Notes: a model not told the origin generated them from the letters alone. Positions 17,798-27,477 are shown, numbered from the stretch's first letter. The stretch is 64,000 nucleotides of DNA from Stutzerimonas kirkiae (GCF_004327335.1 NZ_QJUO01000013.1:1-64000); one strand, 5' to 3'. A program made the numbers and translations.

Positions 17798-18661
17798 ATG
17801 CGATCCACCCTGCCCAGCCTGCTGCTTATCGGCCTGATCTCGCTCACCGGTTGCGCCAGCATCAGTGGCGTCAACCCGCTCGACTCGGGCAAACCGCCGG
17901 CGCTGACCAAGGAAGCCGGGGAAGCCCTGCGCCTGGCCCGTGTCCTGCGCGACAACGGCAGGCTACAGGCGGCCTATGAAGTCTACGAACGCATGGACCA
18001 GCGCCAGCAACTCGAGGGCGCCTACCTGCTGGAGTACGCCAGCCTTGCCGCCACGCTGCGCCCGCAGCAGGAGGCACTGGCCCTCTATGGGCGGGCCAGG
18101 CGGCAACTGGGCGACGATCTGCAGGCCATCGCCCCCGGCCAGCGTATCGCCCTGTGCAACGGCGTGGGTCGTGCGCGCCTGGCCCTCGGGCAGTCCCAGC
18201 GCGCCATCGGCGATTTCCAGTGCGCCCTGCAGGCCGATCCGCAGAATACCCAGGCGCTCAATGGCCTCGGCGTGGCGCTGAATATCGGCGGCGACAGCGA
18301 AGGCGCGCGCGAGCAATTCGAAAAGATACTGGAACTGGAACCCGGCAACAGCGCCGCGGCCAACAACCTGGCCCTGGCCTGGCTCGCCAGCGGCGAGAAC
18401 CAGCGCGCCATCGCCCTGCTCAACCAGGCGCGCAACGGTGGCGACGCCGCGCTGCAGTTGAACCTGGCCCTGGCCTATGTACTCGAGGGGCATGACGACA
18501 CCGCCCGGCGCATCCTGCTGGAAAACCTGCAACCCGGCTTTGCCGGACGCATCATCGAAGACTTCCAGGCCACCCGCCAGCGCATCGCCGCCGGTGCGCC
18601 CCTGGCCCAGGAGCTGCTGGCCGCCAGCCAGCGTCCATTGGTACTGAGCGAGCAGGATTGA
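17798..18661 (+). CDS. tadD: TadD, TPR lipoprotein of the Tad system
   Basis: 287 aa. Lipobox SLTGC with Cys19 predicted to be lipidated. At least three TPR-like units can be picked out between about residues 95 and 240 (for example ALNGLGVALNIGGDSEGAREQFEKIL and AANNLALAWLASGENQRAIALL). TadD proteins are thought to aid secretin assembly like pilotins. Begins 21 bp after tadC with SD cggag. Confidence 0.9.
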   Translation: MRSTLPSLLLIGLISLTGCASISGVNPLDSGKPPALTKEAGEALRLARVLRDNGRLQAAYEVYERMDQRQQLEGAYLLEYASLAATLRPQQEALALYGRARRQLGDDLQAIAPGQRIALCNGVGRARLALGQSQRAIGDFQCALQADPQNTQALNGLGVALNIGGDSEGAREQFEKILELEPGNSAAANNLALAWLASGENQRAIALLNQARNGGDAALQLNLALAYVLEGHDDTARRILLENLQPGFAGRIIEDFQATRQRIAAGAPLAQELLAASQRPLVLSEQD

Positions 18662-18664
18662 AGC

Positions 18665-19192
18665 ATGCGTGATCTCTCCCGTTGCTCGCGTGACGAACAA
18701 GGCGTCACGGCAATAGAAACCGCCCTGATCCTGCCGGTCCTGCTGTTCGGCGTGATGATGCTGTTCGAGCTGGCGCGTATCGCCCTCATGATCGGTATCG
18801 GCAGCCTCGCGCTGGAGCACGCCCTGCAGAATTTCCGCCACGACTCGAACTTCTATCGCAAGAACGCCGAAGAGCTGCAGCAGGATATCGAAAAGCGCAT
18901 GATCGATTTCTCCTACGACTTTCTCAGCGAAGAAAACCTGGAGATCGAAGTACTCCCCTTCGATAACCTCTATCAGTTCGGCAAAGGTACCAACGACCCC
19001 GGCGATGAAGAAGAAAGCCTGGCCGCCCAGAACGATCGCTCACCGCCCATCCTCAGTGTCACGGTCGACCTGAGCCAGCAGTTCATGACACCGCTGCCGG
19101 CCCTGTTCGGCCTCGGCGAGGCGTTCCAGTACCAGTATCGCCATCTGCTCGGCGACCTGCCCAGCGACGAAGACGACGAGGAAGACGAGTGA
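18665..19192 (+). CDS. tadE: TadE-like pseudopilin
   Basis: 175 aa. A short leader ends in DEQG13, then VTAIETALILPVLLFGVMMLFE, the TadE motif with Glu18 at +5. It should be processed by the TadV peptidase and act as a minor pilin. The C-terminus is strongly acidic (LPSDEDDEEDE). It starts 3 bp after tadD and overlaps the next gene by 4 bp. Confidence 0.85.
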   Translation: MRDLSRCSRDEQGVTAIETALILPVLLFGVMMLFELARIALMIGIGSLALEHALQNFRHDSNFYRKNAEELQQDIEKRMIDFSYDFLSEENLEIEVLPFDNLYQFGKGTNDPGDEEESLAAQNDRSPPILSVTVDLSQQFMTPLPALFGLGEAFQYQYRHLLGDLPSDEDDEEDE

Positions 19193-19770
19193 TGAAGGCA
19201 TTCAGCCCTCGCCGCCAACGCGGCAGCGCGATACTGGAAACCGCGCTGGTCATGCCGGTGCTGATCGGCACCGCACTCATCAGCGCCGACCTGTACAACG
19301 TCAACCAGGCGCGCAGCCACATGGAACAGTCGGCCCATACCATCGCCTCGGTTCTCTCCAACCAGAGCAGGTTGGACTACGACGGACTGCAGGCGCTCGT
19401 CGATCAGGTCGCCGCGGCGGAAATCCTCGGCGAGTACGAGTTGATCATCCACCAGGTGGCGCTGGATCGCAGCATGGCCTGGAGGCCCATATACCGCGGC
19501 TCCGCCGGCGACCTGTGCCCCCAGCAGAGCGAAGGCCTCGAATACACCGGAGAACTGCCGGAAGAACAGGAGTACGACCCGGAAAACCCCAGCACGACCG
19601 CCATGGTGGTCGTGCAACTGTGCCGCAACAGCTCCAGCCTGGCCCTGAGCAGCGGCCTGCTGGTGGACAAGGAGATGCAGGCCATCGCCTTCAATCGCAT
19701 GCTCTATAACGAACTGGAGCTCGACGAAACCCTCGCCGCGGAAGTCGGCCTACGGGACGAGGACGAATAA
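19189..19770 (+). CDS. tadF: Second TadE/TadF-like pseudopilin, last gene of the tad operon
   Basis: 193 aa. Leader ending RRQRG12, then SAILETALVMPVLIGTALISADLYNVNQA with Glu17 at +5, the pseudopilin signature. The remainder is extracytoplasmic with two cysteines (DLCPQQ, LCRNSS) that could form a disulphide, and an acidic tail. By position it could be called TadF or TadG, but it lacks the von Willebrand domain and length of TadG. Ends 3 bp before a family A repeat remnant. Confidence 0.8.
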   Translation: MMKAFSPRRQRGSAILETALVMPVLIGTALISADLYNVNQARSHMEQSAHTIASVLSNQSRLDYDGLQALVDQVAAAEILGEYELIIHQVALDRSMAWRPIYRGSAGDLCPQQSEGLEYTGELPEEQEYDPENPSTTAMVVVQLCRNSSSLALSSGLLVDKEMQAIAFNRMLYNELELDETLAAEVGLRDEDE

Positions 19771-19772
19771 GC

Positions 19773-19886
19773 CAGGGCAATCGTGCCTACGCTGGAATGC
19801 CTCGGGAAAGCGGCTGGAGGCTGGACGAAAGACTGGCCCAGCGTGTTTTCGTCCAGCTTTCCAGCCTCCAGCGCCTTTATCGAAGC
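19773..19886 (+). repeat. Family A element, degenerate copy A2
   Basis: Begins CAGGGCAATCGTGCC, a decayed version of the family A terminus, and keeps the internal palindrome GGCTGGACGAAA ... TTTCGTCCAGC. The right terminal repeat is missing. It lies between the convergent tad operon and rluB; the internal palindrome could serve as a bidirectional terminator. Confidence 0.65.
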
Positions 19887-19906
19887 TGGATGATAATGGC
19901 GCCGCT

Positions 19907-20917
19907 TCAACTACGCCCTCGCCCCTTGCCGCTATCCCGGCCCCGGCGCCTGACATCGGCAGGCCGCTCCGCGACGGCGCTACCACGCTCACGGGGCTTT
20001 CCAGCCTTCTGCCCATCGCGATCCTCCGCCGGGCGCAGCACGCGCTTGTTGCGCTCACTGCGGGTCAGCGGCTTGGAAGTCTTGCGTTGCAGGCGCTCCA
20101 GCTTCTCCTTCAGCTTGACCTTGACCTCGGGCAACGCCACCGGCGTCAGGCCGACTTCCTCGCTGAGGATATCCACTTCGCGCTGGGCCATTTCCCGCCA
20201 GCGTCCCATCGGCAGGTCGGCGGTCATGAATACCGGCCCGAAACGCACGCGCTTCAGGCGGCTGACCACCAGCCCCTGGGATTCCCACAGGCGCCGTACC
20301 TCGCGGTTACGCCCCTCCATCACCACACAGTGATACCAATGGTTGAAACCCTCGCCTCCCGGCGCTTGCTGGATATCGGTGAAACGTGCCGGGCCATCCT
20401 CGAGGGTGACACCCGCCTTGAGGCGCTCGATCATCTCCTCGTCCACCTCGCCACGCACACGCACCGCATATTCGCGGTCCATTTCGTAGGATGGGTGCAT
20501 GAGCCGGTTGGCCAGTTCGCCATCGGTGGTGAACAGCAGCAGGCCGGTGGTATTGATGTCCAGGCGACCGATATTGATCCAGCGGCCTTCTTTCAGGCGC
20601 GGCAGGCGATCGAACACCGTCGGCCGGCCCTCGGGGTCGTCGCGGGTGCAGATCTCGCCATCGGGCTTGTTGTAGATCAGCACGCGGCGCACCGCTTCGC
20701 TGGCCTCTTCGCGTTTGAGCAGGCGGCCATCCAGGGCGATCGCATCGTGCAGATCGACCCGTTGGCCCAGGCCCGCCACAGCGCCATTGACCCTGACGCG
20801 CCCGGCGGCGATCCAGCCTTCGACTTCGCGGCGCGAGGCGAGCCCCATGCGCGCCAGCACTTTCTGCAGTTTCTCGCCGTGGGCGACATGGGGTTGGGGT
20901 GTTTCGTGCTCGGTCAT
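19907..20917 (-). CDS. rluB: 23S rRNA pseudouridine synthase RluB
   Basis: 336 aa. S4 RNA-binding domain (about 14-60, [21 protein letters not shown]), then the RsuA/RluB/E/F catalytic domain with the active aspartate in [18 protein letters not shown]. The C-terminal tail of about 80 residues is Lys/Arg-rich and low-complexity, as in many Pseudomonas RluB proteins. Start chosen at the ATG at 20917, which has GGGAGG upstream; the frame is open further but without support. It should modify U2605 in helix 93 of 23S rRNA. Confidence 0.9.
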   Translation of the reverse strand: MTEHETPQPHVAHGEKLQKVLARMGLASRREVEGWIAAGRVRVNGAVAGLGQRVDLHDAIALDGRLLKREEASEAVRRVLIYNKPDGEICTRDDPEGRPTVFDRLPRLKEGRWINIGRLDINTTGLLLFTTDGELANRLMHPSYEMDREYAVRVRGEVDEEMIERLKAGVTLEDGPARFTDIQQAPGGEGFNHWYHCVVMEGRNREVRRLWESQGLVVSRLKRVRFGPVFMTADLPMGRWREMAQREVDILSEEVGLTPVALPEVKVKLKEKLERLQRKTSKPLTRSERNKRVLRPAEDRDGQKAGKPRERGSAVAERPADVRRRGRDSGKGRGRS

Positions 20918-21088
20918 CTGGGCACCTCCCGGTGTGACACTTCCGATTGAAAGGAGCCGTATCATACGCATTTGCACGACGCCACGCACGAAAGCCGCTA
21001 CCGATCGCCAACGGACGCGGACAAACCCGCCTGCTCTGGTTTAACCTTCGGAAGTACAGTCAACTGCAACGGCCACAAGGAAAACACC

Positions 21089-21361
21089 ATGCCGATCCAC
21101 CAACTGCAATCGCAACTCGACGAACTGCGCAACCAGCTCGCCCAGGACACCCCGCTGACCGAGGAAGAGCGCGAGGCCCTGCATGAGATCGCCCAACGCA
21201 TCGAAATCCGCCTGGCCAACGAAGGCTCCGGCGATACCGAGCCTGGCGACTCCCTGGTCGATGGCGTGAACCTGGCGGTCGAGCGTTTCGAAGTCAGCCA
21301 CCCCACCACCGCCATCACCCTGCGCAATATCATCCAGAGCCTGGCCAATATGGGCATCTGA
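21089..21361 (+). CDS. DUF4404 family small protein
   Basis: 90 aa acidic protein, MPIHQLQSQLDELRNQLAQ..., with a predicted coiled-coil N-terminal half (about 4-50) and a helical C-terminal part ending in NIIQSLANMGI. It matches my recollection of DUF4404 proteins, which are common in Pseudomonas and of unknown function. An AAGG precedes the ATG. It is divergent from rluB and convergent with queF. Confidence 0.8.
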   Translation: MPIHQLQSQLDELRNQLAQDTPLTEEEREALHEIAQRIEIRLANEGSGDTEPGDSLVDGVNLAVERFEVSHPTTAITLRNIIQSLANMGI

Positions 21362-21397
21362 GAACCCGGCCTTCCCGCCTACGGTCACGAAACCGTT

Positions 21398-21422
21398 GTA
21401 GGGTGCGCTGCGCGCACCCTAC
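21398..21422. terminator. Bidirectional hairpin between DUF4404 gene and queF
   Basis: A perfect 11-bp stem, GTAGGGTGCGC at 21398-21408 with its complement at 21412-21422 around TGC. It separates convergent genes. No clear U-run on either side. This sequence type recurs between genes in Pseudomonas genomes, in my recollection. Confidence 0.6.
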
Positions 21423-21462
21423 TTGGACTCTGCTTCCCGCCCATGGCCTGACCGAGAACGGC

Positions 21463-22293
21463 CTATTGCCTGGCCAGCCTCGGGTTTACCTGGATGAATG
21501 GCTCACTGCTGCGATAGGGATTGATGTCCAGCCCGCCACGCCGCACATAGCGGGCGCTGACCGCCAGCCGCTGCGGACGCAGCACGCGCAACAGGTCGAG
21601 ATAGATACGCTCCACGCACTGCTCATGGAAATCCGCATGCTGGCGGAAGCTCACCAGATAGGCCAGCAGGCTTTCCGGCCGCAGAAAAGGCCCCTGGTAC
21701 TCCACCAGCACGCTGCCCCAATCGGGCTGGCCGGTCACCGGGCAATTCGACTTGAGCAGATGGCTGTGCAGGCTAGCGCTGACCTGCCGCGCCGGCTCGC
21801 AGCGCAGCAGTTCGGCGCGGGGCGCGGCGTAATCGCTGATGGCGATATCCAGGTCGTCGATGCACAGCCCCGGCAGCTCGGCCAGACCTTGCGCCGTTGC
21901 CTCCTGGATACTGCTCACACGCACCCGGACCGGTGCCCCCGCCACGGCGGACAGGTCGCGCACCAGCGTCTCGCCCAGGGCCTCGTGGCTGGCAAAGACC
22001 GTCTGGTTGAGCGAATTCAGATACAGCTTGAACGACTTGGATTCGATGATGTTCGGCGAGTCGGCCGGGATCACGAATTCGCCGATCGCCACCACCGGCT
22101 TGCCCGAAGGCAGCAGCCAGGACAGTTCATAGCAGTTCCAGATATCCACGCCACGGTAAGGCAGGGTCGCCGCCGTCAGCCCCAACTCATGCCATTTCGT
22201 TTCCCGGGAGATCGGGAACAGCAACTGCGGGGCGTAGCTGGAAACGTAGGCACTGGACTTGCCCAGTGGAGAAAGTTCGGCGGGGTGTTGCAT
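21463..22293 (-). CDS. queF: NADPH-dependent 7-cyano-7-deazaguanine reductase QueF (long form)
   Basis: 276 aa, the length of the two-module T-fold QueF (E. coli type). It reduces preQ0 to preQ1 in queuosine synthesis. Visible are the [15 protein letters not shown] block in the N-terminal module and [18 protein letters not shown] with the catalytic-domain Cys in the C-terminal module. Other steps of the pathway are encoded by queD, queC and queE at 30-32 kb, separated by repeat copies A3, B1 and B2. Confidence 0.95.
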   Translation of the reverse strand: MQHPAELSPLGKSSAYVSSYAPQLLFPISRETKWHELGLTAATLPYRGVDIWNCYELSWLLPSGKPVVAIGEFVIPADSPNIIESKSFKLYLNSLNQTVFASHEALGETLVRDLSAVAGAPVRVRVSSIQEATAQGLAELPGLCIDDLDIAISDYAAPRAELLRCEPARQVSASLHSHLLKSNCPVTGQPDWGSVLVEYQGPFLRPESLLAYLVSFRQHADFHEQCVERIYLDLLRVLRPQRLAVSARYVRRGGLDINPYRSSEPFIQVNPRLARQ

Positions 22294-22373
22294 GGCGAAG
22301 GAACCTGCTGGAGAAAACGCCCGCGATTGTAGCGCCTCACGGGCATTCGTGCCTTCGTCCGGGGCTGCCCACG

Positions 22374-22529
22374 CAGGACGATCGCGCTATGCCGTTATGC
22401 ACCGGCAAGGTGCTTCGATAAAAGCGCTGGAGGCTGGAAAGCTGGACGAACAACACCGGCTGCCACGCGCTTTCATCCAGCCTTCCCACGCTGTTTCGGC
22501 TGTTTGCCGTGAATAGCGCGATCGCCCTG
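22374..22529 (-). repeat. Family A element, copy A3 (inverted)
   Basis: 156 bp, reverse orientation relative to A1. Ends: CAGGACGATCGCGCTATGC at 22374-22392 and its imperfect complement ending at 22529. Flanks gctgcccacg (22364-22373) and cctgcccacg (22530-22539) match at 9 of 10. Sits in the 715-bp gap between queF and the YadH-type permease gene, together with B1. Confidence 0.85.
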
Positions 22530-22581
22530 CCTGCCCACGGGGCGCTCACCCCATGCCTCGATGCGGGAATACATTGATAGC

Positions 22582-22959
22582 GGATTGGCAATTTTGTTTC
22601 TGGTCGATAAAGCGTGCCGCGTGATCTCTGATGCGGCGTTCCTGTGCGAATGCCAGCTACTTTCGGCGCTGCCTGAAAGAGCGAGAGCGGGTGAGCCGAC
22701 GACCGTGGCGCCTGGGTTCCCGCCTGCGCGGGAACGACGAGGCTGGCTTTTTCTCGCAGTCGCCTCGGTATTCGCCGCGAGCCCGGCCAGCCCCTCGTAG
22801 CAACCTTCGCCGACAGGGATGTCGGCGAAGAGCGCCCCTTGTTCATATGGGCGACGGGTTCATGCGTGTTGCGTAGAGGGGCTGGTCGGGTTCGCGACAG
22901 CACGGACGCCAGCACAACGAAAACGGTCGATGGCCAGCCACAGACTTACTTGCCAATCC
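22582..22959 (-). repeat. Family B repeat, copy B1 (378 bp)
   Basis: Bounded by GGATTGGCAA (22582-22591) and TTGCCAATCC (22950-22959). It contains the hairpins TTCGCCGACAGGGATGTCGG... and TTCCCGCctgcGCGGGAA. It is nearly identical, in inverse orientation, to B2 at 30551-30928 and of the same length; I noticed one base difference. Small reading frames inside both copies encode the same peptide only because the DNA is duplicated. The rest of this gap (22540-22581, 22960-23008) shows nothing recognisable. Confidence 0.9.
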
Positions 22960-23008
22960 GATCGCAACAACCCCTGGGTAGCGCGCCTTTCCCGATACAG
23001 AGTCCGGA

Positions 23009-23788
23009 CTACTGCCGCATGCCCCTGCCACGCTTGAGCAAGCCTACCGTCACCAGGTACAGCACCAGTACCGCCGCCAGCATGAAAGTGATGGCAGTGC
23101 CGATATGGATGTCGGAAACGCCGAGGATGCCGTAGCGGAAAGCATTGACCATATGCAGGATCGGGTTGGCCAGCGACAGGCTCTGCCAGAACGGCGGCAG
23201 CATATGGATCGAATAGAACACCCCGCCCAGGTAGGTCAGCGGCGTCAGGACGAAGGTCGGCACGATGGAGATATCGTCGAAATTGCGCGCGAACACCGCG
23301 TTGATCATCCCGCCGAGGGAAAACACCGTCGCCGTCAGCACGATCACCAGCAAGGTCACGCCCAGGTGGTGTACCTGCAGCTCGGTGAAAAACAGCGACA
23401 GCAGCGTGACGATAAAGGCCACCGCCAGCCCCCGGGTAATGCCGCCCAGGGCATAGCCGATGACGATCACATGGGGCGACACCGGCGACACCAGCAGTTC
23501 CTCGATGGAGCGATGGAACTTGGTGCTGAAGAAGCTCGACACCACGTTGCTATAGGCGTTGGTGATCACCGACATCATGATCAGCCCCGGCACGATGTAC
23601 TGGGTATAGCTGAAACCGTCCATCTCGCCGATACGCGCGCCGATCAGGCTGCCGAAGATGACGAAATACAGCACCATGGTGATCGCCGGGGGCAGCAACG
23701 TCTGTGGCCAGATGCGGATATAGCGGCGGATCTCCCGGTAGGCGATGGTGTTCAGTGCAACCAGGTTGTCCTTCAGTTCCGGCTTCAT
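23009..23788 (-). CDS. yadH: ABC-2 type permease (YadH-like)
   Basis: 259 aa inner-membrane protein with six hydrophobic segments and the ABC-2 signature near its C-terminal third (TYLGGVFYSIHMLPPFWQSLSLANP). It starts within the stop of the ATPase gene (ATGA at 23785-23788), so the two are translationally coupled and form one exporter. Substrate is not known for this family. Confidence 0.92.
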   Translation of the reverse strand: MKPELKDNLVALNTIAYREIRRYIRIWPQTLLPPAITMVLYFVIFGSLIGARIGEMDGFSYTQYIVPGLIMMSVITNAYSNVVSSFFSTKFHRSIEELLVSPVSPHVIVIGYALGGITRGLAVAFIVTLLSLFFTELQVHHLGVTLLVIVLTATVFSLGGMINAVFARNFDDISIVPTFVLTPLTYLGGVFYSIHMLPPFWQSLSLANPILHMVNAFRYGILGVSDIHIGTAITFMLAAVLVLYLVTVGLLKRGRGMRQ

Positions 23789-24717
23789 GGGGCCACCTTC
23801 GACAGATTGTTCTGCACCATCGACACGAACAGCTCCTCCAGCCGGTTGGTCTTGTTGCGCAGGCTGCTCACCTCGATGCCCTGGGCCGCCAGCAGGCGGA
23901 ACAACTCGGTAACGCCCTGCTCCTTGTCCACCTGTACCTCCAGCGTGTGCGGGTCGACCAAGCGCGCGGCATAGCCGCCGAGGTCGGGGGCCACGACCCG
24001 GGAATCCCTCAGGTCGAGCAGGAAGGTTTCCACATGCAGTTGCCTGAGCAATTCACGCATGCTGGTGTTCCTGACGATCTCGCCGCGGTCGATGATGCCG
24101 ATGTTGCGGCACAGTTGCTCGGCCTCCTCCAGGTAATGGGTGGTGAGGATGATGGTGATGCCCTCGCGGTTCAGCCCGGTGAGGAAGCTCCACATCGAAC
24201 GGCGCAATTCGATATCCACCCCGGCCGTCGGCTCGTCGAGGATCAACAGGCGCGGCTGGTGGATCAGCGCCCTGGCGATCATCAGGCGGCGCTTCATGCC
24301 GCCCGAGAGCATGCGCGAGGGCACGTTGCGCTTGTCCCACAGGCCCAGCTCGCGCAGGTAGCGCTCGGCGCGCTCCTTGGCCACGCGGGCGGGAATGCCG
24401 TAGTAGCCAGCCTGGGTCACGAGGATGTCGAAAGCCTTCTCGAACTGGTTGAAGTTGAACTCCTGCGGCACCACGCCCAGGCAGCGCTTGAGCCCGGCAG
24501 GATCGCGGTCGAGGTCGTGGCCGAATACCTCGACATTGCCGGAGGTCTTGTTCACCAGGGTCGACAGGATGCCAATGGTGGTCGACTTGCCAGCCCCGTT
24601 GGGTCCGAGCAAGGCGAAGAAATCGCCTTCGGCCACGTCCAGGTCGATGCCCTTGAGGGCCTGGAAGCCGTTGCCGTAGGTCTTGGTCAACTGGCGGATG
24701 GAGAGAGCGGAACTCAT
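23785..24717 (-). CDS. yadG: ABC transporter ATPase (YadG-like)
   Basis: 310 aa. Walker A GPNGAGKSTT, signature MLSGGMKRRL, Walker [13 protein letters not shown] and a His switch TTHYLEEAEQL. The C-terminal 80 residues form the extension common in this subfamily. The ATG at 24717 gives the family start MSSALSIRQLTKTYG; a GTG four codons upstream is possible. Divergent from fadE; the 228-bp gap holds a hairpin at 24879. Confidence 0.92.
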   Translation of the reverse strand: MSSALSIRQLTKTYGNGFQALKGIDLDVAEGDFFALLGPNGAGKSTTIGILSTLVNKTSGNVEVFGHDLDRDPAGLKRCLGVVPQEFNFNQFEKAFDILVTQAGYYGIPARVAKERAERYLRELGLWDKRNVPSRMLSGGMKRRLMIARALIHQPRLLILDEPTAGVDIELRRSMWSFLTGLNREGITIILTTHYLEEAEQLCRNIGIIDRGEIVRNTSMRELLRQLHVETFLLDLRDSRVVAPDLGGYAARLVDPHTLEVQVDKEQGVTELFRLLAAQGIEVSSLRNKTNRLEELFVSMVQNNLSKVAP

Positions 24718-24878
24718 AAAGACACGCACGCGTCATGCAGAAAGATCGCAGGTAAATGGGGGCGGCCCGCGGCAATTGCAACCGGAAATGACCAGCTCTT
24801 TGCCGGAAGCGCGGGCCACCCATGCTCGACGGTGAGCCGAGAACTTCCTGCCTGGAGTGCCTGTCCACTGGGGAAGCC

Positions 24879-24912
24879 CCGGCGTTTCATGGCAAGGTCC
24901 ATGAAACGCCGG
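24879..24912 (+). promoter_or_regulatory. Strong hairpin in the fadE leader
   Basis: A perfect 14-bp inverted repeat (24879-24892 with 24899-24912) around CAAGGT, ending 33 bases before the fadE ATG. It could be a DNA operator for a dimeric regulator or an RNA structure affecting fadE expression. It does not have the spacing of a PsrA site. Confidence 0.6.
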
Positions 24913-24945
24913 ATACCGGCCCACCCATTCGAGGAGAGGAACTGC

Positions 24946-27393
24946 ATGTCGCTGATCTGGTTACTGGTTCTGCTACTGGGCAGTGCCGTGCTCGCCCACC
25001 TGCGCCTTGGTGCTCGTCCGATCCTGGGAGCCATCGCCGCCTATCTGCTGCTGATGGGATCATGCGATGGCGGGCCGGTCTGGCTCATGTTCATCCTTTG
25101 GCTGGTCCTGGCGGTCGTGGCCATTCCACTGTTCGCTACGAACCTGAGGCGGAAATACTTCAGCGGACCAATGTTCGACTGGTTCAGGAAAGTCCTGCCG
25201 CCGATTTCCGCCACCGAGCGCGATGCCATAGAAGCCGGCAGCGTCTGGTGGGACGGCCAGCTCTTCAGCGGTCGACCGGACTGGGACACACTGCTCGGCT
25301 ACCCGGCGGCCAGGCTCACGGATGAAGAACAGGCCTTCCTCGACGGCCCCACCGAAGCCCTCTGTGCGCTGGTCGACGAATGGGATGTCAGCCAGCGCCT
25401 GGACCTGCCGCCCGAGGCCTGGGACTTCATCAAGACCCACGGTTTCTTCGCCCTGATCATCCCCAAGGAATACGGCGGCAAGGGCTTCTCCGCCTATGCC
25501 CACTCGCAGATCGTGATGAAACTGGCGACCCGCAGCGGCGACCTGGCCAGCACCGTGATGGTGCCCAACTCCCTCGGTCCGGCGGAACTGCTGCTGCACT
25601 ACGGCACCGAGGCGCAGCGTAATCATTACCTGCCGCGCCTGGCCAACGGCAGCGATATCCCCTGCTTCGCCCTGACCGGCCCCTACGCCGGCTCGGACGC
25701 CGGCGCCATGACCGACAGCGGGGTGATCTGCAAAGGGCAATGGCAGGGCGAGGAAGTGCTCGGCCTGCGCCTGAACTGGGAAAAGCGCTATATCACCCTC
25801 GGCCCGGTGGCCACCCTGCTCGGCCTCGCCTTCAAGACCTACGACCCCGAGCACCTGCTGGGCGGGGAAAGCGAACTGGGCATCAGCCTGGCGCTGATCC
25901 CCACCGATACCGCCGGCGTCAGCATCGGCCGCCGCCACCTGCCACTGGGCGCGGCCTTCATGAACGGTCCGAACTGGGGCAAGGATGTCTTCGTACCCCT
26001 GGAAGCCATCATCGGCGGGCAGGAAATGATCGGCAAAGGCTGGATGATGCTGATGAACTGCCTGTCCGTCGGCCGCTCCATCTCCCTGCCGGCCACTGGC
26101 GTCAGCGCCGCCAAGACCTGCAGCTACGTATCCGGGCGCTACGCGAGCATCCGCGAACAGTTCGGCGTGCCGCTGGCCGCCTTCGAGGGTATCCAGGAGC
26201 CCCTGGCGCGCATCGGCGGCAACGCCTGGCTGATGGACAGCGCGCGCATCCTCACCGCCAACGCGGTGGACCTGGGGGAAAAGCCCTCGGTGCTCTCGGC
26301 CATCCTCAAGTACCACCTGACCGAACGTGGCCGCGAGTGCATCCGCGATGCCATGGATATCCACGGCGGCAAGGCCATCATCCTCGGCCCCAGCAACTAC
26401 CTGGGGCGCCTGTGGCTGTCGGCGCCGATCTCGATCACCGTCGAAGGCGCCAATATCCTTTCGCGCAACCTGATGATCTTCGGCCAGGGCGCCATCCGCT
26501 GCCATCCCTTCGTACTCAAGGAGATGGAGCTGGCCAACGAGCCGGACCGCGAACGCGCCGTCGCCCGCTTCGACGAGTTGCTGCTGCAGCATATCGGTTT
26601 CGCCATCGGCAACAGCGCCAGCACCCTGGTGCTCGGGCTGACCCTGGGCAAGCTCGGCAACGCCCCCGGCAATGCGCTGACACGCCCCTATTTCCGGGCG
26701 CTGGATCGCCTGGCCGCCGCCTTCGCCATGCTCGCCGACCTGTCGATGATGCTGCTCGGCGGCGAGCTCAAGCGCCGCGAACGCCTTTCCGCTCGCCTGG
26801 GCGACGCCCTCAGCCACCTCTACCTGGCTTCCGCCGCGCTCAAGCGCTACCACGACCTGGGCTACCCGAGCGAACAGGAAGCGCTACTGCGCTGGAGCCT
26901 GGAAGACTGCCTGCACAAGGCGGAACAGGCGCTGGCCGGCGTCCTGCAGAACTTCCCCAACAAGACGCTGGGCTGTCTGCTGCATCTGCTGGTGTTCCCT
27001 CTCGGCGCGCGCCACAACGGCCCCTCCGACCAGTTGGATGCGCAGGTTGCGCAAATCCTCGGCCGTGCGGAAGGCGACCCGGCGCTGGAACAGATACTCG
27101 AAGGCGTCTACCGCCCGCAGTCGGATCAGCAGCCCCTGGGCGCCTTGAAGCTGGCGTTCGAGCAGTTGCATGCCCAGCGCGACACCCTGCGCAAGCTGCA
27201 ACAGGCGCTCAAGCGCGGCGATGTCCAACCGGCGCCGGGAGAAGACACAGTCCTCGCGGCACAGCGGGCCGGTCTGCTCGGCGAGGAGGAAGCCAGGCTC
27301 GTCCATGCCGCAGAGGCGGCACGGCGCAAGGTCATCGACGTGGACGATTTCGACAAGGCCGAACTGCAACGGCCCGACGATGACTCACGGTAA
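24946..27393 (+). CDS. fadE: Acyl-CoA dehydrogenase FadE
   Basis: 815 aa, the same size class as E. coli FadE. Two N-terminal hydrophobic segments (about 2-20 and 25-65) suggest membrane association. The acyl-CoA dehydrogenase core runs from about 115 to 520, with FALTGPYAGSDAGA and the substrate/FAD region DIHGGKAIILGPSNYLGR ... GANILSRNLMIFGQGA. A long helical C-terminal domain follows, typical for this family. First step of fatty-acid beta-oxidation; fadBA lies 9 kb away. The ATG at 24946 has GAGGAGAGGA upstream; the open frame extends further but without coding sense. Confidence 0.95.
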   Translation: MSLIWLLVLLLGSAVLAHLRLGARPILGAIAAYLLLMGSCDGGPVWLMFILWLVLAVVAIPLFATNLRRKYFSGPMFDWFRKVLPPISATERDAIEAGSVWWDGQLFSGRPDWDTLLGYPAARLTDEEQAFLDGPTEALCALVDEWDVSQRLDLPPEAWDFIKTHGFFALIIPKEYGGKGFSAYAHSQIVMKLATRSGDLASTVMVPNSLGPAELLLHYGTEAQRNHYLPRLANGSDIPCFALTGPYAGSDAGAMTDSGVICKGQWQGEEVLGLRLNWEKRYITLGPVATLLGLAFKTYDPEHLLGGESELGISLALIPTDTAGVSIGRRHLPLGAAFMNGPNWGKDVFVPLEAIIGGQEMIGKGWMMLMNCLSVGRSISLPATGVSAAKTCSYVSGRYASIREQFGVPLAAFEGIQEPLARIGGNAWLMDSARILTANAVDLGEKPSVLSAILKYHLTERGRECIRDAMDIHGGKAIILGPSNYLGRLWLSAPISITVEGANILSRNLMIFGQGAIRCHPFVLKEMELANEPDRERAVARFDELLLQHIGFAIGNSASTLVLGLTLGKLGNAPGNALTRPYFRALDRLAAAFAMLADLSMMLLGGELKRRERLSARLGDALSHLYLASAALKRYHDLGYPSEQEALLRWSLEDCLHKAEQALAGVLQNFPNKTLGCLLHLLVFPLGARHNGPSDQLDAQVAQILGRAEGDPALEQILEGVYRPQSDQQPLGALKLAFEQLHAQRDTLRKLQQALKRGDVQPAPGEDTVLAAQRAGLLGEEEARLVHAAEAARRKVIDVDDFDKAELQRPDDDSR

Positions 27394-27477
27394 GCCATTG
27401 CAATCGCAAAGAGCGCCCGGAATGGCCTTGGCCGCGCATCCTCATCCGACGGAAGCCCATTCCGCGCTGGCACCACT

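Noticed and set aside
22631-22876. Identical 81-codon frames in B1 and B2 (22631-22876 and 30634-30879)
   Set aside because: They are identical only because the DNA repeat is duplicated. They contain Arg-rich, unstructured sequence, have no SD, and are not kept open in B3, B4 or B5.
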